Source of the DNA: Anaerolineae bacterium
GTDB lineage: Bacteria > Chloroflexota > Anaerolineae > Aggregatilineales > Aggregatilineaceae
NCBI GenBank assembly: GCA_018432315.1
Contig: JAHDLB010000019.1
Coordinates: 117,709 to 181,708 of the forward strand
Direction: 5' to 3'
Length of the DNA stretch: 64,000 bases
A model generated the notes under the pieces. It was not told the origin of the DNA. It saw only the letters and a program-made list of their open reading frames with translations, and did not search any database. Below, one piece after another: positions 36,887 through 46,111 of the stretch; the first letter of the stretch is position 1, and every line of letters starts with the position of its first letter. Position numbers and translations under genes: made by a program.

Positions 36887-39499
36887 ATGAAAAAGCGCAT
36901 GATGGTCACCATGGTTTGCATCCTCGCCGTATCGGCCACGCTGAGCGCGACTTACCAGCCGGGCGCCTCGGCCAGGCCCCTGACGCACTCCACACACGAG
37001 CACCCCAGGCTGCTGTTTGACGCCGACGAGATACCCGCGCTGCGCACTTGGGCCCAAACCACGCACCGGGCGATCTGGCTGCCGATCAAAGCCTATGCTG
37101 ACTCCCTGCTCCACATCACGCCGCCATCGTCATCGCCGCGCGACAGCGACCTGGACGCTTACCGGAATGCAGGCGATCAGTTGATCGTATTGGCGTTTGC
37201 CTGTGTCATTACCGGGGAAGCCAGTTACTGCGACCTGGCGACAGCCTACCTCCTCGCCTACGTTTCCTGGGTTCAGTGGGACGTCAATGGAGAGCGCGAT
37301 CTCGGTCACGCTCACCTGTTGTTTGGCAGTTCGATCGCATTCGATTGGCTCTACAACCGGCTTACAGAGGACGACAGGCGATTGGTTCTCGGCAACCTGT
37401 CGAGCCGGGCACAGCAGATGTACGAGGCCAGTTTCGCGCCCTACGGTCGAGACGAGTGGAACAACTGGTGGCGCCTATCGTACCTGCAAAATCATTTCAT
37501 CATCAATAACAGCGCGCTGGGCATCGCCGGGCTGGCTCTGAAAGGCGAAGGGACAGAAGCGGATTGCACGATCACCGCGAAAGGAAACGTCAACCAGCGC
37601 GGCGGGCCGGGCATGAACTTCGCCGTGAAGGATACGCTCGCCTATGGGGCGAGCATCGCCGTCGAGAACCAGTTCGCTGCAAACGGGTACATCTGGTGGC
37701 AGGTCACCGGCGGGCTTTGGGTGCGCTCGGATGTCGTGAGCGCGACCGGGAATTGCGTCGACGTCTCGATGGCCGACCGGGCGTCGACCTGGATCGATCT
37801 CGCGCAGAGCCGGTTACTGCTGGAGCGCGACCTGCTGGAAGGAATGGAGGACGGTAGCTGGCACGAGGGGCTGCTCTATCAGGAATACGCGCTGAGAATG
37901 CTGCTGCCCTTCCTGTCCGCCATGCGAGACGTGCGGGGAATCGATATCTTCCCGAATACGTATCTATACAATTACATCTACTGGCGCCTTTACAACTACC
38001 TGCCGGGCAGCGCCCAGTTTCTCATGTCGTATGGGAACTTCGAATGGTCCTGGGGGAATCTCGGCCTGCCGGGCCTACTTCGCTTCATGGCCCGCGAATA
38101 CAGCAACCCGTACGCCGAGTGGTTGGCCCAGCAGGTGATCGCGGCCAACGGCCACCCGGCCACAATCTGGGAAACGCCGTGGTACGTCTTCGAGTTTCTG
38201 TACTACGATCCTGCGATCAGCCCCGAGCCGCCATCGGATCTCCGCCTTTCACGCGTCTTTCCCAATCTCGAGGGCGTGATCTGGCGCACCGGATGGGATG
38301 AGCAGGCGCTCGTCTTCGGGCTGAAGACGGGCGCATATGGCGGGCGTTTCGCCTTCGACACCTTCATCCAGGAGGCCCATCCCTGGGACGTCCCCTGCCG
38401 GGTGACACACTGCCAGTTGAACATCGGGCACGACCATGACGACACGGGCACGTTCTATCTTTACAAGGCGGGAGCCTGGCTGGCCCCGGAAACCGTCGGT
38501 GTCGCGAACTATGCCACCAGCTATCACAACACGATTCTCATTGACGATCAGGGCCAATACCGGCCCGCCTATCAGAACTTCTGGCGCGACCCTGGTGAGT
38601 TCATCGGCAGCGATGGCTACCTGGAGAAAGCCGCGAACAGCCCTGGCTTCGGCTATGTCGCGTCGGATGCTACCGGCAGGTACGGCACCATCGCGGGCAT
38701 AGAAGACGTTACGCGTCACGTGGTGTTCATCCGGCCCACCTATTTTGTGATGCTGGACACCTTGAGCGCGAATGCCGCACACCTTTATGAATGGGTCTCC
38801 CATTTCGGCGAAGGCTCCACCGTCGAGGGAAACTGGATCAAGGGAGACGCCGGGGGCGATCAGGTTTTGGGAGTTGGCGTCGTGGCTCCACAGCCCTTCG
38901 AGACCGCGTCCGGTGATGACGGGCAGCCGTTCATACGGATCCGTCCGGAGGAACGCGTGGATGCTGTCCGCTTCGTGACCGTTTTGTATCCCACCACCGA
39001 AGACCAGTGGGCCAGCAGACCCGCCGTTACCCTGTTGGAGGATACCGGAGCAGCAGTGGCGCTCCGGGTCGAACTGAACGATGGCGGCGAGCGCACGGAC
39101 GACGTCCTTCTCACTTACGCCGAGCCCGCCCGCGCGGTAACGGTCGGCCCCTATCACCACAATGCCCAGGTGGCGGTGATCAGCACCGGGCCGAATGGCG
39201 AATTGAAGCGAGTCTTCGTCTACGGAGGCGACACGCTGGCAACGACAGGAAGCCCGGCGGAGGAACCGGACATCGCCGCTCCCGTTCCACTGCTGGCCAC
39301 GGGCACAGTGCTGGTCGCCAATCTCAACAGTCGAGAACCTTTCCAGGCCGATTATGCCGGCACATCGGTCGCCGTCCACGGCGACGCCAGCACCCAGGTC
39401 ACGCTGTACGCGCCCCACGCGCGTACCCTGACCGTGAATGGGCAGCCACAGCCGTTTAGCCGGGCGGCGGATTACATCACATTCGGAGGTGAGAATTGA
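36887..39499 (+). CDS. Secreted heparinase II/III-type polysaccharide lyase
   Basis: An 870-residue exported protein. After a signal peptide (MVTMVCILAVSATLSATYQPG) comes an alpha/alpha toroid (about 40-430; HPRLLFDADEIPALR, GHAHLLFGSSIAFDWLYNRL, NNWWRLSYLQNHFIINNSALG). A beta-sandwich follows, with LNIGHDHDDTGTFYLY and YATSYHNTILIDDQGQYRP, which carry the His and Tyr residues of heparinase II/III and alginate-lyase families. Such lyases cut uronic-acid polymers by beta-elimination. In a locus with GDP-mannose dehydrogenase it probably trims or releases the cell's own uronate polymer. The ribosome site is weak (AAGGCG). Confidence 0.8.
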   Translation: MKKRMMVTMVCILAVSATLSATYQPGASARPLTHSTHEHPRLLFDADEIPALRTWAQTTHRAIWLPIKAYADSLLHITPPSSSPRDSDLDAYRNAGDQLIVLAFACVITGEASYCDLATAYLLAYVSWVQWDVNGERDLGHAHLLFGSSIAFDWLYNRLTEDDRRLVLGNLSSRAQQMYEASFAPYGRDEWNNWWRLSYLQNHFIINNSALGIAGLALKGEGTEADCTITAKGNVNQRGGPGMNFAVKDTLAYGASIAVENQFAANGYIWWQVTGGLWVRSDVVSATGNCVDVSMADRASTWIDLAQSRLLLERDLLEGMEDGSWHEGLLYQEYALRMLLPFLSAMRDVRGIDIFPNTYLYNYIYWRLYNYLPGSAQFLMSYGNFEWSWGNLGLPGLLRFMAREYSNPYAEWLAQQVIAANGHPATIWETPWYVFEFLYYDPAISPEPPSDLRLSRVFPNLEGVIWRTGWDEQALVFGLKTGAYGGRFAFDTFIQEAHPWDVPCRVTHCQLNIGHDHDDTGTFYLYKAGAWLAPETVGVANYATSYHNTILIDDQGQYRPAYQNFWRDPGEFIGSDGYLEKAANSPGFGYVASDATGRYGTIAGIEDVTRHVVFIRPTYFVMLDTLSANAAHLYEWVSHFGEGSTVEGNWIKGDAGGDQVLGVGVVAPQPFETASGDDGQPFIRIRPEERVDAVRFVTVLYPTTEDQWASRPAVTLLEDTGAAVALRVELNDGGERTDDVLLTYAEPARAVTVGPYHHNAQVAVISTGPNGELKRVFVYGGDTLATTGSPAEEPDIAAPVPLLATGTVLVANLNSREPFQADYAGTSVAVHGDASTQVTLYAPHARTLTVNGQPQPFSRAADYITFGGEN

Positions 39500-39548
39500 C
39501 GCCCGCTCCGTCACTCTTCGCCAGCCTGGTTTGCGGGAGGCTGGAACC

Positions 39549-40706
39549 ATGAAACCCGCCGTGATTCTTTCCAGTTACACCATGGGCCTTGGCGTGATAC
39601 GGGCGCTGGGCACGATGGGCGTCCCTATCATCGTAGTGTACTACGACAACCAGGACATGGGATACGTCTCGCGGTTCGTCAGAGAACGCATCCGGGCGCC
39701 CCATCCCGAACAAGCGGAAGACGCGTTTCTGGATGTGCTCATCGAACTCGGAGAGCGCCTGGAGGGCGCCCTGCTCATCCCCACGTCCGACGCTACGCTG
39801 TCCACGGTATCCCGCCACAAAGAGCGGTTATCTCAGGTTTTCACCGTCGCATGTACCGACTGGCCGATCACCGAGCAGTTCCTCGTCAAGAAATTCACCT
39901 ATGCCCTGGCCGATTCCATCGGCGTGCCGGCCCCCAGGACGGTGGTCCCCCAATCGGTCGAAGACGTGGAGCGTTATGGCCGGTCAGTCGATTACCCGTG
40001 CCTGGTGAAACCCACCCAGAGTCACCGCTTCTACGCCCACTTCAAGACGAAAATGGTCAAGGTGGAGAACCTGGAACACCTGCGCTCGACGTATCTTCAG
40101 GCGTCTGACGCGGGCCTGGAGGTCATGGTGCAAGAGCTCATCCCTGGCAGCGATGCGGATGGCGTGAACTACAACTCCTATTTCTGGGAGGGCCGGCCTC
40201 TCGTGGAATTCACCGCCGCCAAAGTGCGCAACGCGCCGCCCTGCTTCGGTTCGCCTCGCGTGGCCGTCAGCCAGCACATTCCCGAAGTCATCGACCTGGG
40301 GCGAGAGCTTCTCGCGGCGATGGGCTTCTACGGATTCTCGTGCACCGAGTTCAAGAAGGATGCGCGCGACGGAGTCTACCGGCTTATGGAGGTGAATGGT
40401 CGCCACAACCTGTCATCCCTCCTGGCGGTCCGGTGTGGCATCAACTTTCCCTGGCTCCACTACCGGCACCTGGTCTTCGGCGAACTGCCACCGGCAACGG
40501 ACTACGCCCCAGGCATTTACTGGATCGATTTGATCAGAGACGTAGGCTACACCCTCAGGCATTACCGCCGGGAACGATATTCGCCTCGCCAGGTTCTCCG
40601 GCCCTATCTTGAACCTCACGTTTTTGCGGTGCTCGATCTCAAGGACCTCAGGCCGTTTATCAAGAGATGTGTCAACTTAACGAAACGCGGAGGGAATACC
40701 CGATGA
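39549..40706 (+). CDS. ATP-grasp ligase-like protein
   Basis: A 385-residue protein with an N-terminal pre-ATP-grasp domain (AVILSSYTMGLGVIRALG, VVYYDNQDMGYVSRFVRERI) and an ATP-grasp core. Core strings include DYPCLVKPTQSHRF (ATP-binding lysine), MVQELIPGSDADGVNYNSYF and a metal site at YRLMEVNGRHN. ATP-grasp ligases join a carboxylate to an amine through an acyl-phosphate; uronate carboxyl amidation or amino-acid attachment to the polymer is plausible. GGGAGG nine bases before the ATG at 39549 rejects the longer frame from 39438. Its stop overlaps the methyltransferase ATG (ATGA). Confidence 0.78.
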   Translation: MKPAVILSSYTMGLGVIRALGTMGVPIIVVYYDNQDMGYVSRFVRERIRAPHPEQAEDAFLDVLIELGERLEGALLIPTSDATLSTVSRHKERLSQVFTVACTDWPITEQFLVKKFTYALADSIGVPAPRTVVPQSVEDVERYGRSVDYPCLVKPTQSHRFYAHFKTKMVKVENLEHLRSTYLQASDAGLEVMVQELIPGSDADGVNYNSYFWEGRPLVEFTAAKVRNAPPCFGSPRVAVSQHIPEVIDLGRELLAAMGFYGFSCTEFKKDARDGVYRLMEVNGRHNLSSLLAVRCGINFPWLHYRHLVFGELPPATDYAPGIYWIDLIRDVGYTLRHYRRERYSPRQVLRPYLEPHVFAVLDLKDLRPFIKRCVNLTKRGGNTR

Positions 40707-41497
40707 ACATTGACGCGATTCGACTGGAAGAAGAACGGTTGGAGGACCTCGAAAGCGGCGACAATTATCCGAGCTTCCGCGAGCGACACCGGGTCTTTCC
40801 CGCCATCTTCGAAAACCGGCAGCACAAACAGATCATCGATACGTCGGCGGGGGTGGGATACGCCGCGCAACGCATTCGAGACCACTATCCGGCTGACCTG
40901 CTATGCAACGACATCAGCCCTACTTGCTTGCGGGCATTGAAGGACCGGGGACTGTCCACCGTGTCATTCGATCTCGACGATCCTGACGTCGCCTTTCCAT
41001 TTCCCGACGGCCATTTCGATGCAGTCATCTCGTTGGCGACCATCGAGCACCTGGTGCACGTCGATCATTTCGTCAGCGAAACGCACCGGATCATAAGCGA
41101 TAATGGGTACTTCTATTTATCAACCCCAAACTATGCAAGCCTGATGTATCTGCCCCGGTTCGTGTTGACCGGAAGAACCTTCCACGATCCTTTATCCGAA
41201 TCCCGGACGGTGCGTTACGAATTCTACGCCCATTTCAGATACTTCACGTACAGGACGCTCCGGGAGTACGTGAGTTCCTTCGGGTTCGTTCCCGACACGG
41301 TCTATCTCGCCTTGCCGGAGGGCAGCTCGCGCTACCGGAGCCTCTACCGGTCTTCGAAACTCAAGGCTCTGACGTTTCGATACGTGATGAAGTTCATCTA
41401 TGTCGTCTTTTCCCCGCGCTGGGCAGCCGAACCGATCCTATGCTTCCGCAAAGCACCCGGCGCGCGAGATTCTGTGCCACGGAAAGTGGTTCTGTGA
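40703..41497 (+). CDS. Class I SAM-dependent methyltransferase
   Basis: A 264-residue methyltransferase with a degenerate motif I (IIDTSAGVGYAAQRI), motif II-like LLCNDISPTCLRALKDRG, and motif IV DGHFDAVISLATIEHLVHVDHF followed by YFYLSTPNY. It would use S-adenosylmethionine to methylate a sugar hydroxyl or carboxyl of the polymer or its precursor. The hydrophobic C-terminal stretch YVMKFIYVVFSPRW could touch the membrane. It starts inside the stop codon of the ATP-grasp gene, so the two are translated together. Confidence 0.8.
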   Translation: MNIDAIRLEEERLEDLESGDNYPSFRERHRVFPAIFENRQHKQIIDTSAGVGYAAQRIRDHYPADLLCNDISPTCLRALKDRGLSTVSFDLDDPDVAFPFPDGHFDAVISLATIEHLVHVDHFVSETHRIISDNGYFYLSTPNYASLMYLPRFVLTGRTFHDPLSESRTVRYEFYAHFRYFTYRTLREYVSSFGFVPDTVYLALPEGSSRYRSLYRSSKLKALTFRYVMKFIYVVFSPRWAAEPILCFRKAPGARDSVPRKVVL

Positions 41498-41603
41498 CCC
41501 GATCCCACGCTCAGCAGGCGGCGTCCCAACATCACGCGAGACGTGCCCGCCGCGCGGTCGTGAGAGTGCTGCATCGGGCAGCACGCTAAGGACGAGGTGA
41601 ACG

Positions 41604-42647
41604 ATGTCCATCATTTGCATGGATCCCCGGACCGACCCGCGCTGGCAGACGCTGGTCACCCGGCACCCGAGCTGCGTTTTCCACTCCGCCGCGTGGATGC
41701 ACGTGTTGGCGGAGACGTATGGCTGGGAGCCGCAAGCCTACGCGATTCTCGATGGCGCAGGAGAGCCCCAGGCTGGCGTTCCCTTCTGCCGGATCGCAGA
41801 CTGGCGCGGTGAGCGCATCGTGTCTTTGCCGTTTTCGGATTACTGCGATCCGCTGGTCGATACGATGGACCAATGGAACTGCCTGCTCGGCACGCTGTTA
41901 GCCGAGCACGTGCCGGTAACGATGCGCTGTTTGCATAACAGCGTCCCACTGGATGACGGTCGATTCTTGCTCACCAATCGGGCCAAATGGCACGGGCTGG
42001 ACTTACGCCCAAACGCGGATACGCTCTGGCTCCAGTTGGATGGCTCGGCAAGGCGGGCCATTCAAAAGGCGCAGCGGGACGGGGTCGTGATACGAGTCGC
42101 GCAGCGGGAGGAAGAGCTTCGAGCATTCTTCGACATGCACCTGGGAATACGCAAGCACAAATACCATCTGCTGGCACAGCCGTATCGTTTTTTCGAGAAC
42201 ATCTGGCACCAGTTCATGGATCGGGACTGCGGCCTGCTCATGGTTGCCAGTTACCAGGATCGCATCATCAGTGGCGTGTTGTTCCTGGAATGGCAGGACA
42301 CGCTCGTCTACAAATTCAACGCGTCGAACCCGGATTTTCTGGGCCACCGCCCCTGCGATCTCCTGATTTGGGAAGCGGTCAACTATGGCAAAGACAGGGG
42401 GTATAAATACCTGGATTTCGGCCTGAGTGATTGGGATCAGGAGGGGCTCCTGCGATTCAAACGAAAATTCGCCACCGAAGAGAAGACGATTTCCTTTCTG
42501 CGCTATCCCGCCGACCGGTCGCCTGATGCTCAGCAGAAGCAGATACAGAACCTGCTGCCCCAACTCACCGAGCTGTTCACACAGGAAACGGTCCCGGATG
42601 CGGTGACGGAGAAGGCTGGCAACCTCCTGTATCGATTCTTCGTTTGA
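41604..42647 (+). CDS. GNAT/FemAB-like acyltransferase
   Basis: A 347-residue protein of the BioF2/FemAB-like double-GNAT type often found in exopolysaccharide clusters. Diagnostic parts are FHSAAWMHVLAETYGWEP near the start, a central LDGSARRAIQKAQRDGV, and GVLFLEWQDTLVYKFNASNP followed by DLLIWEAVNYGKDRGYKYLDFG. The family transfers acyl or aminoacyl groups from CoA or tRNA. Here the acceptor is probably an amino sugar of the repeat unit. It is the last gene of the polysaccharide locus. The 106 bases upstream hold no gene; the ribosome site is GACGAGGTG. Confidence 0.8.
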   Translation: MSIICMDPRTDPRWQTLVTRHPSCVFHSAAWMHVLAETYGWEPQAYAILDGAGEPQAGVPFCRIADWRGERIVSLPFSDYCDPLVDTMDQWNCLLGTLLAEHVPVTMRCLHNSVPLDDGRFLLTNRAKWHGLDLRPNADTLWLQLDGSARRAIQKAQRDGVVIRVAQREEELRAFFDMHLGIRKHKYHLLAQPYRFFENIWHQFMDRDCGLLMVASYQDRIISGVLFLEWQDTLVYKFNASNPDFLGHRPCDLLIWEAVNYGKDRGYKYLDFGLSDWDQEGLLRFKRKFATEEKTISFLRYPADRSPDAQQKQIQNLLPQLTELFTQETVPDAVTEKAGNLLYRFFV

Positions 42648-42757
42648 TTTCCGCAGTGTTGCTCCGGCTGAATGGTATCCCGTTGGCAGGTGCTCGCGCG
42701 CGGCATCAACTACGGCCCCGCCAACCAAACCGCGATTGCCGGGGCCGCCGGTGGCGA

Positions 42758-43198
42758 TCAGTCCGGCGAATGCCAGCGCCGCGGGTGGGATTCGCCATCC
42801 ACGTAGGTATTCATGAAGGCGAACTCGACGGTCAACACGAACAGGATATACCGGTCCGCCGGCACATAGGGTGATGCATGCATCGCCTGCGCACGCACCT
42901 GAGGGTCGCCGGCCTTAACCGCCCGGCCTCTGACGTAAAACTCCCCTTCCCCGCCGCTCGCATCTTCAACCGAACAGTGCAGGGTGTAGCGCGGGTCGCG
43001 CTGCAAATCCTTGCCTTTGGGCGAGGTAGGTTCCATAAACAGAAACAACTGGTCGCCAATGATGGGTGTGACCGGGTGCACGCGCGGGCTGCCATCCGCC
43101 CGCAGCGTGCCGAGATAGGCGACGCCGCTCTGAAAACGGGCTTCACCAAAGGCGGCCAGTTCCGGGGCTTGCTGTGCGAATTCCATCCAACCTGTCAT
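42758..43198 (-). CDS. Pyridoxamine 5'-phosphate oxidase-fold protein
   Basis: A 146-residue flavin-binding split-barrel protein (PPOX family). It begins [20 protein letters not shown] and shows [20 protein letters not shown] and [27 protein letters not shown], typical of small FMN- or F420-type reductases. The substrate is unknown. The ATG at 43198 overlaps the stop of the sigma-factor gene as ATGA, so the frame extending to 43264 is rejected. It is the last gene of the leftward sigma-factor group. Confidence 0.8.
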   Translation of the reverse strand: MTGWMEFAQQAPELAAFGEARFQSGVAYLGTLRADGSPRVHPVTPIIGDQLFLFMEPTSPKGKDLQRDPRYTLHCSVEDASGGEGEFYVRGRAVKAGDPQVRAQAMHASPYVPADRYILFVLTVEFAFMNTYVDGESHPRRWHSPD

Positions 43199-44436
43199 GA
43201 TCCATCCTTGAGCATTTCGTCGAGCCGGCGTTGAAGATAGGCGCGCTCGGCGTGGTTGCCGCACAGGTCGAGCGCGCGCTGGTAGGCGTCGGCGGCGGCT
43301 TCACGCTGGTTCGTTCGGCGCAGCAAATCGGCGCGGGCGGCGTGATACGGATAGTAATCCTCCACCCCCTCGATCCGATGCAGCAGCGCCAGGCCGGCGC
43401 CCGGCCCCTGGGCCATCGCGACGGCGACCGCCCGGTTGACCTCGACCACGGGGGAGGGCATCATCGCGGCCAGCGTGTCGTACAGCGCCGCGATCTGCGG
43501 CCAGTCGGTCGCGCCCGGCGTGGCCGCCTCGGCATGGAGCGCACTGATCGCCGCCTGCACCTGGTAGGGGCCCGGAGCGCCAAGGGCGAGCGCCTCGTCC
43601 AAAACCGCCATCCCCTCACGGATTTTGGCCCGATCCCAGCGGGCGCGGTCCTGTTCGTCGAGCAGGACGAGATCGCCCGCTTCGTTGAGCCGGGTTTCGC
43701 GCCGCGAATCGTGCAGCAGCATCAGCGCCAGCAAGCCGCGCGCCTCGGCGCTTTCGGGCAGCAGCGCGACCAGCACGCGGCCCAGCCGGATCGCCTCGCG
43801 GCACAGGTCGGGCCGGGTCAGCGAATCGCCGCCGGTGGCGGCATACCCCTCGTTGAAGATCAGGTAAATGACCGCCAGCAGCGCATCCAGCCGTTCCGGC
43901 AGCAGGTCGGCGGGCGGCACGCGGTACGGGATGCCCGCCTCGCGGATCTTGCGCCGCGCCCGCGCCAGCCGCTGCGCCATGGTCGGCACCGGGACGAGGA
44001 ACGCCCGCGCCACCTCCGGCGTCGAGAGCCCGCCGAGCGTGTGCAGCGTCAGCGCGACCTGCGCCTCCAGCGCCAGCGCCGGGTGGCAGCAGGTGAACAT
44101 CAGCTTCAGCCGGTCGTCGGGAATCGAGTCGTCCATCTCGATTTCGTCCTCATAAGCGTCAGCCAGGGAAGCCAGGAGCGCCGTTTTGCGCTCCAGCGTC
44201 GCGGCGCGGCGCAGCCGGTCGATGGCGCGCCGTTTGGCGACGGTCGTCAGCCACGCGCCGGGATTGCGCGGAACGCCGTCGATCTCCCAGCGTTCCAGCG
44301 CATTCACCAGCGCATCTTGCAGCGCGTCTTCCGCCAGCTCGAAATCACCAAGCTGGCCGATCAGCGCCGCCAGAACGCGCCCGTGTTCCTCGCGGAAGAT
44401 GCCCTCGACCTGGGCCGCGGCGGTCATCCCACCCAT
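43195..44436 (-). CDS. ECF sigma factor with C-terminal extension (ECF42-like)
   Basis: A 413-residue RNA polymerase sigma factor. Region 2 lies around [37 protein letters not shown] and [17 protein letters not shown]. Region 4 is around [20 protein letters not shown] and [16 protein letters not shown]-terminal ~200-residue helical, TPR-like extension ([22 protein letters not shown]...[13 protein letters not shown]) is the mark of the ECF42 group, which has no classical anti-sigma factor. The YCII/DGPF gene directly upstream is the known partner of that group. Start ATG at 44436; an Arg-rich frame extension to 44517 is unlikely. Confidence 0.88.
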   Translation of the reverse strand: MGGMTAAAQVEGIFREEHGRVLAALIGQLGDFELAEDALQDALVNALERWEIDGVPRNPGAWLTTVAKRRAIDRLRRAATLERKTALLASLADAYEDEIEMDDSIPDDRLKLMFTCCHPALALEAQVALTLHTLGGLSTPEVARAFLVPVPTMAQRLARARRKIREAGIPYRVPPADLLPERLDALLAVIYLIFNEGYAATGGDSLTRPDLCREAIRLGRVLVALLPESAEARGLLALMLLHDSRRETRLNEAGDLVLLDEQDRARWDRAKIREGMAVLDEALALGAPGPYQVQAAISALHAEAATPGATDWPQIAALYDTLAAMMPSPVVEVNRAVAVAMAQGPGAGLALLHRIEGVEDYYPYHAARADLLRRTNQREAAADAYQRALDLCGNHAERAYLQRRLDEMLKDGS

Positions 44437-44443
44437 AGCGGGG

Positions 44444-44788
44444 CTACTGCGGCGTCCACAACGGGCGGATCTCGATCGCGCCATCCTGCGCGAAGGGGAT
44501 CTTCGCCGCCCAGGCAATCGCCTCGTCGAGGTTCTCGCAGTTCAGCAGAAAGTAGCCGCCCAACTGCTCGTGCGTCTCCACGAACGGGCCATCGGTCGTC
44601 AGCGTCTTGCCGTCCCGCACCCGGATCGTGGTGGCATTACCGGCGGGCAGTCCCCCGGTCGATTCCAGCACCCCGGCGGCGCTCATCTCCTTCAAGAGCG
44701 CGGCCCAGGTGGCTTGAGCAGCCTGTTGTTCTTCAGGGGTGAGCGCCTCCGCCGTCTCGCTGGCGTACATCAGCAGCATGTATTTCAT
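44444..44788 (-). CDS. YCII-related (DGPF) protein
   Basis: A 114-residue dimeric alpha/beta-barrel protein of the YCII superfamily with the DGPF signature ([19 protein letters not shown]). It starts [21 protein letters not shown]. Its gene ends eight bases before the ECF42-like sigma factor, the standard arrangement for that group, in which DGPF proteins are thought to be targets or partners. AGGAG precedes the ATG. The biochemical function is unknown. Confidence 0.87.
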   Translation of the reverse strand: MKYMLLMYASETAEALTPEEQQAAQATWAALLKEMSAAGVLESTGGLPAGNATTIRVRDGKTLTTDGPFVETHEQLGGYFLLNCENLDEAIAWAAKIPFAQDGAIEIRPLWTPQ

Positions 44789-44898
44789 GGGTTGGTTCTC
44801 CTATGGTAGAGGTATGAGGTGGATTCATCAGGGAGTCGATGCACCCTTTCAGGAGGCCGGACTCCCTGGCAGGCTTCTCCAAAACGCGCGGGCGGTCC

Positions 44899-45363
44899 TC
44901 AGCTCACAGCCTTCTTCACGAGCGCGGCAATCCGCTCCTCTTCGGCGGGAGTCAGCTCCTTCAGCGCGAAGGCGGTCGGCCACATGGCGCCCTCGTCGAG
45001 GTTCGCCGTGTCGTTGAAGCCGAATGTCGCGTACCGTGTATCGAACTTGGCCGCGCCCTGGAAGAAGCAGACGACCTTGCCGTCCGCGTTGGCATACGCG
45101 GGCATCCCGTACCAGGTTTTCGGGAAGAGGCTCGGCGCGTTGGCTTTGACGATCTCGTGGACTCGCGTGGCGATAGCGCGATCCGGTTCCGGCATCTCGG
45201 CGATCTTCGCGAGCAGGTCTTTTTCCCCATCCTCTTTTTTCTTATTCGCGCGCGCTTCCGCCTTCAGCTCTTTGGCGCGCTCCTTCATCGCGGCCCGTTC
45301 CGCGTCCGTGAATCCCTTATTGGTGCTCCTGGCGGTCTTTTGCGTGTCGTTCTTGGGGCTCAT
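44899..45363 (-). CDS. DUF1801/YdhG-like protein
   Basis: A 154-residue protein. A highly charged, lysine/alanine-rich helical N-terminus (about 1-55) is followed by a DUF1801-like domain: [42 protein letters not shown] and a C-terminal [17 protein letters not shown]. Relatives include the YdhG/Fra-type iron chaperones, but iron binding is not evident here. The ATG at 45363 has AAGGAG upstream. Same strand as the sigma-factor group, 110 bases before the DGPF gene. Confidence 0.75.
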   Translation of the reverse strand: MSPKNDTQKTARSTNKGFTDAERAAMKERAKELKAEARANKKKEDGEKDLLAKIAEMPEPDRAIATRVHEIVKANAPSLFPKTWYGMPAYANADGKVVCFFQGAAKFDTRYATFGFNDTANLDEGAMWPTAFALKELTPAEEERIAALVKKAVS

Positions 45364-45481
45364 TGAAGTCTCCTTACACTGATACTGACCTGGGTTGGAA
45401 AGCTCGCCGCAGAATCCCCGGCGCAACGTGCGCGCTGCGTTGGGCGAGCGAAATACCGACGTGTCGCTGGCGCGCTCGCGG

Positions 45482-45811
45482 CTACTGAAGCAGGCCGATG
45501 ATGTTGCCGTCGGAGTCCTTGACGGAGGCGATCAGCCTGCCCCCGCCGACATCTTTGACCTCCTGCACCAACTCCGCGCCGGCGGCCAGCAGCGATTGCA
45601 GGGTTTTGTCGATGTCGTCCACGTGATAGTAGGCCGTCATGCCCGCCTTGTGCCCGTTGGGGTCGAGGCCAATATCCTGGCCCTCTACCTTGAAGCCGAC
45701 GTAATACGCCTCATCGGCATAGGGTTCCACACCCAAAAGCTGGCGATACACCGCTTTGGCCCTGGCGATGTCCGTGACAGGATAGACGACCGTTCGAATA
45801 CCTTGATTCAT
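45482..45811 (-). CDS. VOC/glyoxalase-family protein
   Basis: A 109-residue single-unit vicinal-oxygen-chelate protein. It starts [22 protein letters not shown], with [22 protein letters not shown] and [12 protein letters not shown] at the end, typical of glyoxalase/bleomycin-resistance proteins. The substrate is unknown. AAGGAG lies before the ATG. It is the first gene of the leftward group with the ECF sigma factor, where VOC proteins are common companions. Confidence 0.83.
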   Translation of the reverse strand: MNQGIRTVVYPVTDIARAKAVYRQLLGVEPYADEAYYVGFKVEGQDIGLDPNGHKAGMTAYYHVDDIDKTLQSLLAAGAELVQEVKDVGGGRLIASVKDSDGNIIGLLQ

Positions 45812-45859
45812 GGCGCACTCCTTATATTACCGTACAGATTGTAGGCTGTTTGGCCTTTC

Positions 45860-45888
45860 TATAAAAACGTCGAACAAGGCAGCGTCAA
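45860..45888 (-). promoter_or_regulatory. Candidate promoter of the VOC-sigma group
   Basis: On the minus strand TTGACG (45888-45883), 17 bases and TTTATA (45865-45860), about 50 bases before the VOC gene. Fair match to housekeeping sigma; no ECF-type motif was recognised. Confidence 0.4.
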
Positions 45889-45972
45889 AATGACAGGTCA
45901 GCGGGGATTCTCATCATTTACTCATAAACGCTCGTTTTCGTCGAACGGGGATAGGTGTGTTAGCCCAGGGGA

Positions 45973-46038
45973 ATGATCGAGGCGCGGCACGCGCGCGGCG
46001 TGCGTGTGCCGGAGGACGTGGCAATTTGCGGGGTCGGG
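45973..46038 (+). pseudogene. Short LacI-family remnant
   Basis: Twenty-two codons read ARHARGVRVPEDVAICGVG, close to a very conserved LacI-family stretch (GLRVPEDVAICGFDD). An in-frame stop lies just upstream, there is no DNA-binding domain, and similarity ends at once downstream. It looks like debris of a third LacI gene near the xylan locus, or a chance match. The remainder of the 45812-46111 gap holds no gene. Confidence 0.35.
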
Positions 46039-46111
46039 CGGTATGCCCCACGCTGGCGCGTGAGTCTTGGCGCGCAGGGCGTTTCGGCTGGTGCGCCCGG
46101 CGCTTATCCAA

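Noticed and set aside
43231..44742. 503-codon frame antisense to the sigma factor
   Set aside because: Gln/Arg-rich shadow; the sigma-factor regions 2 and 4 are clear on the other strand.
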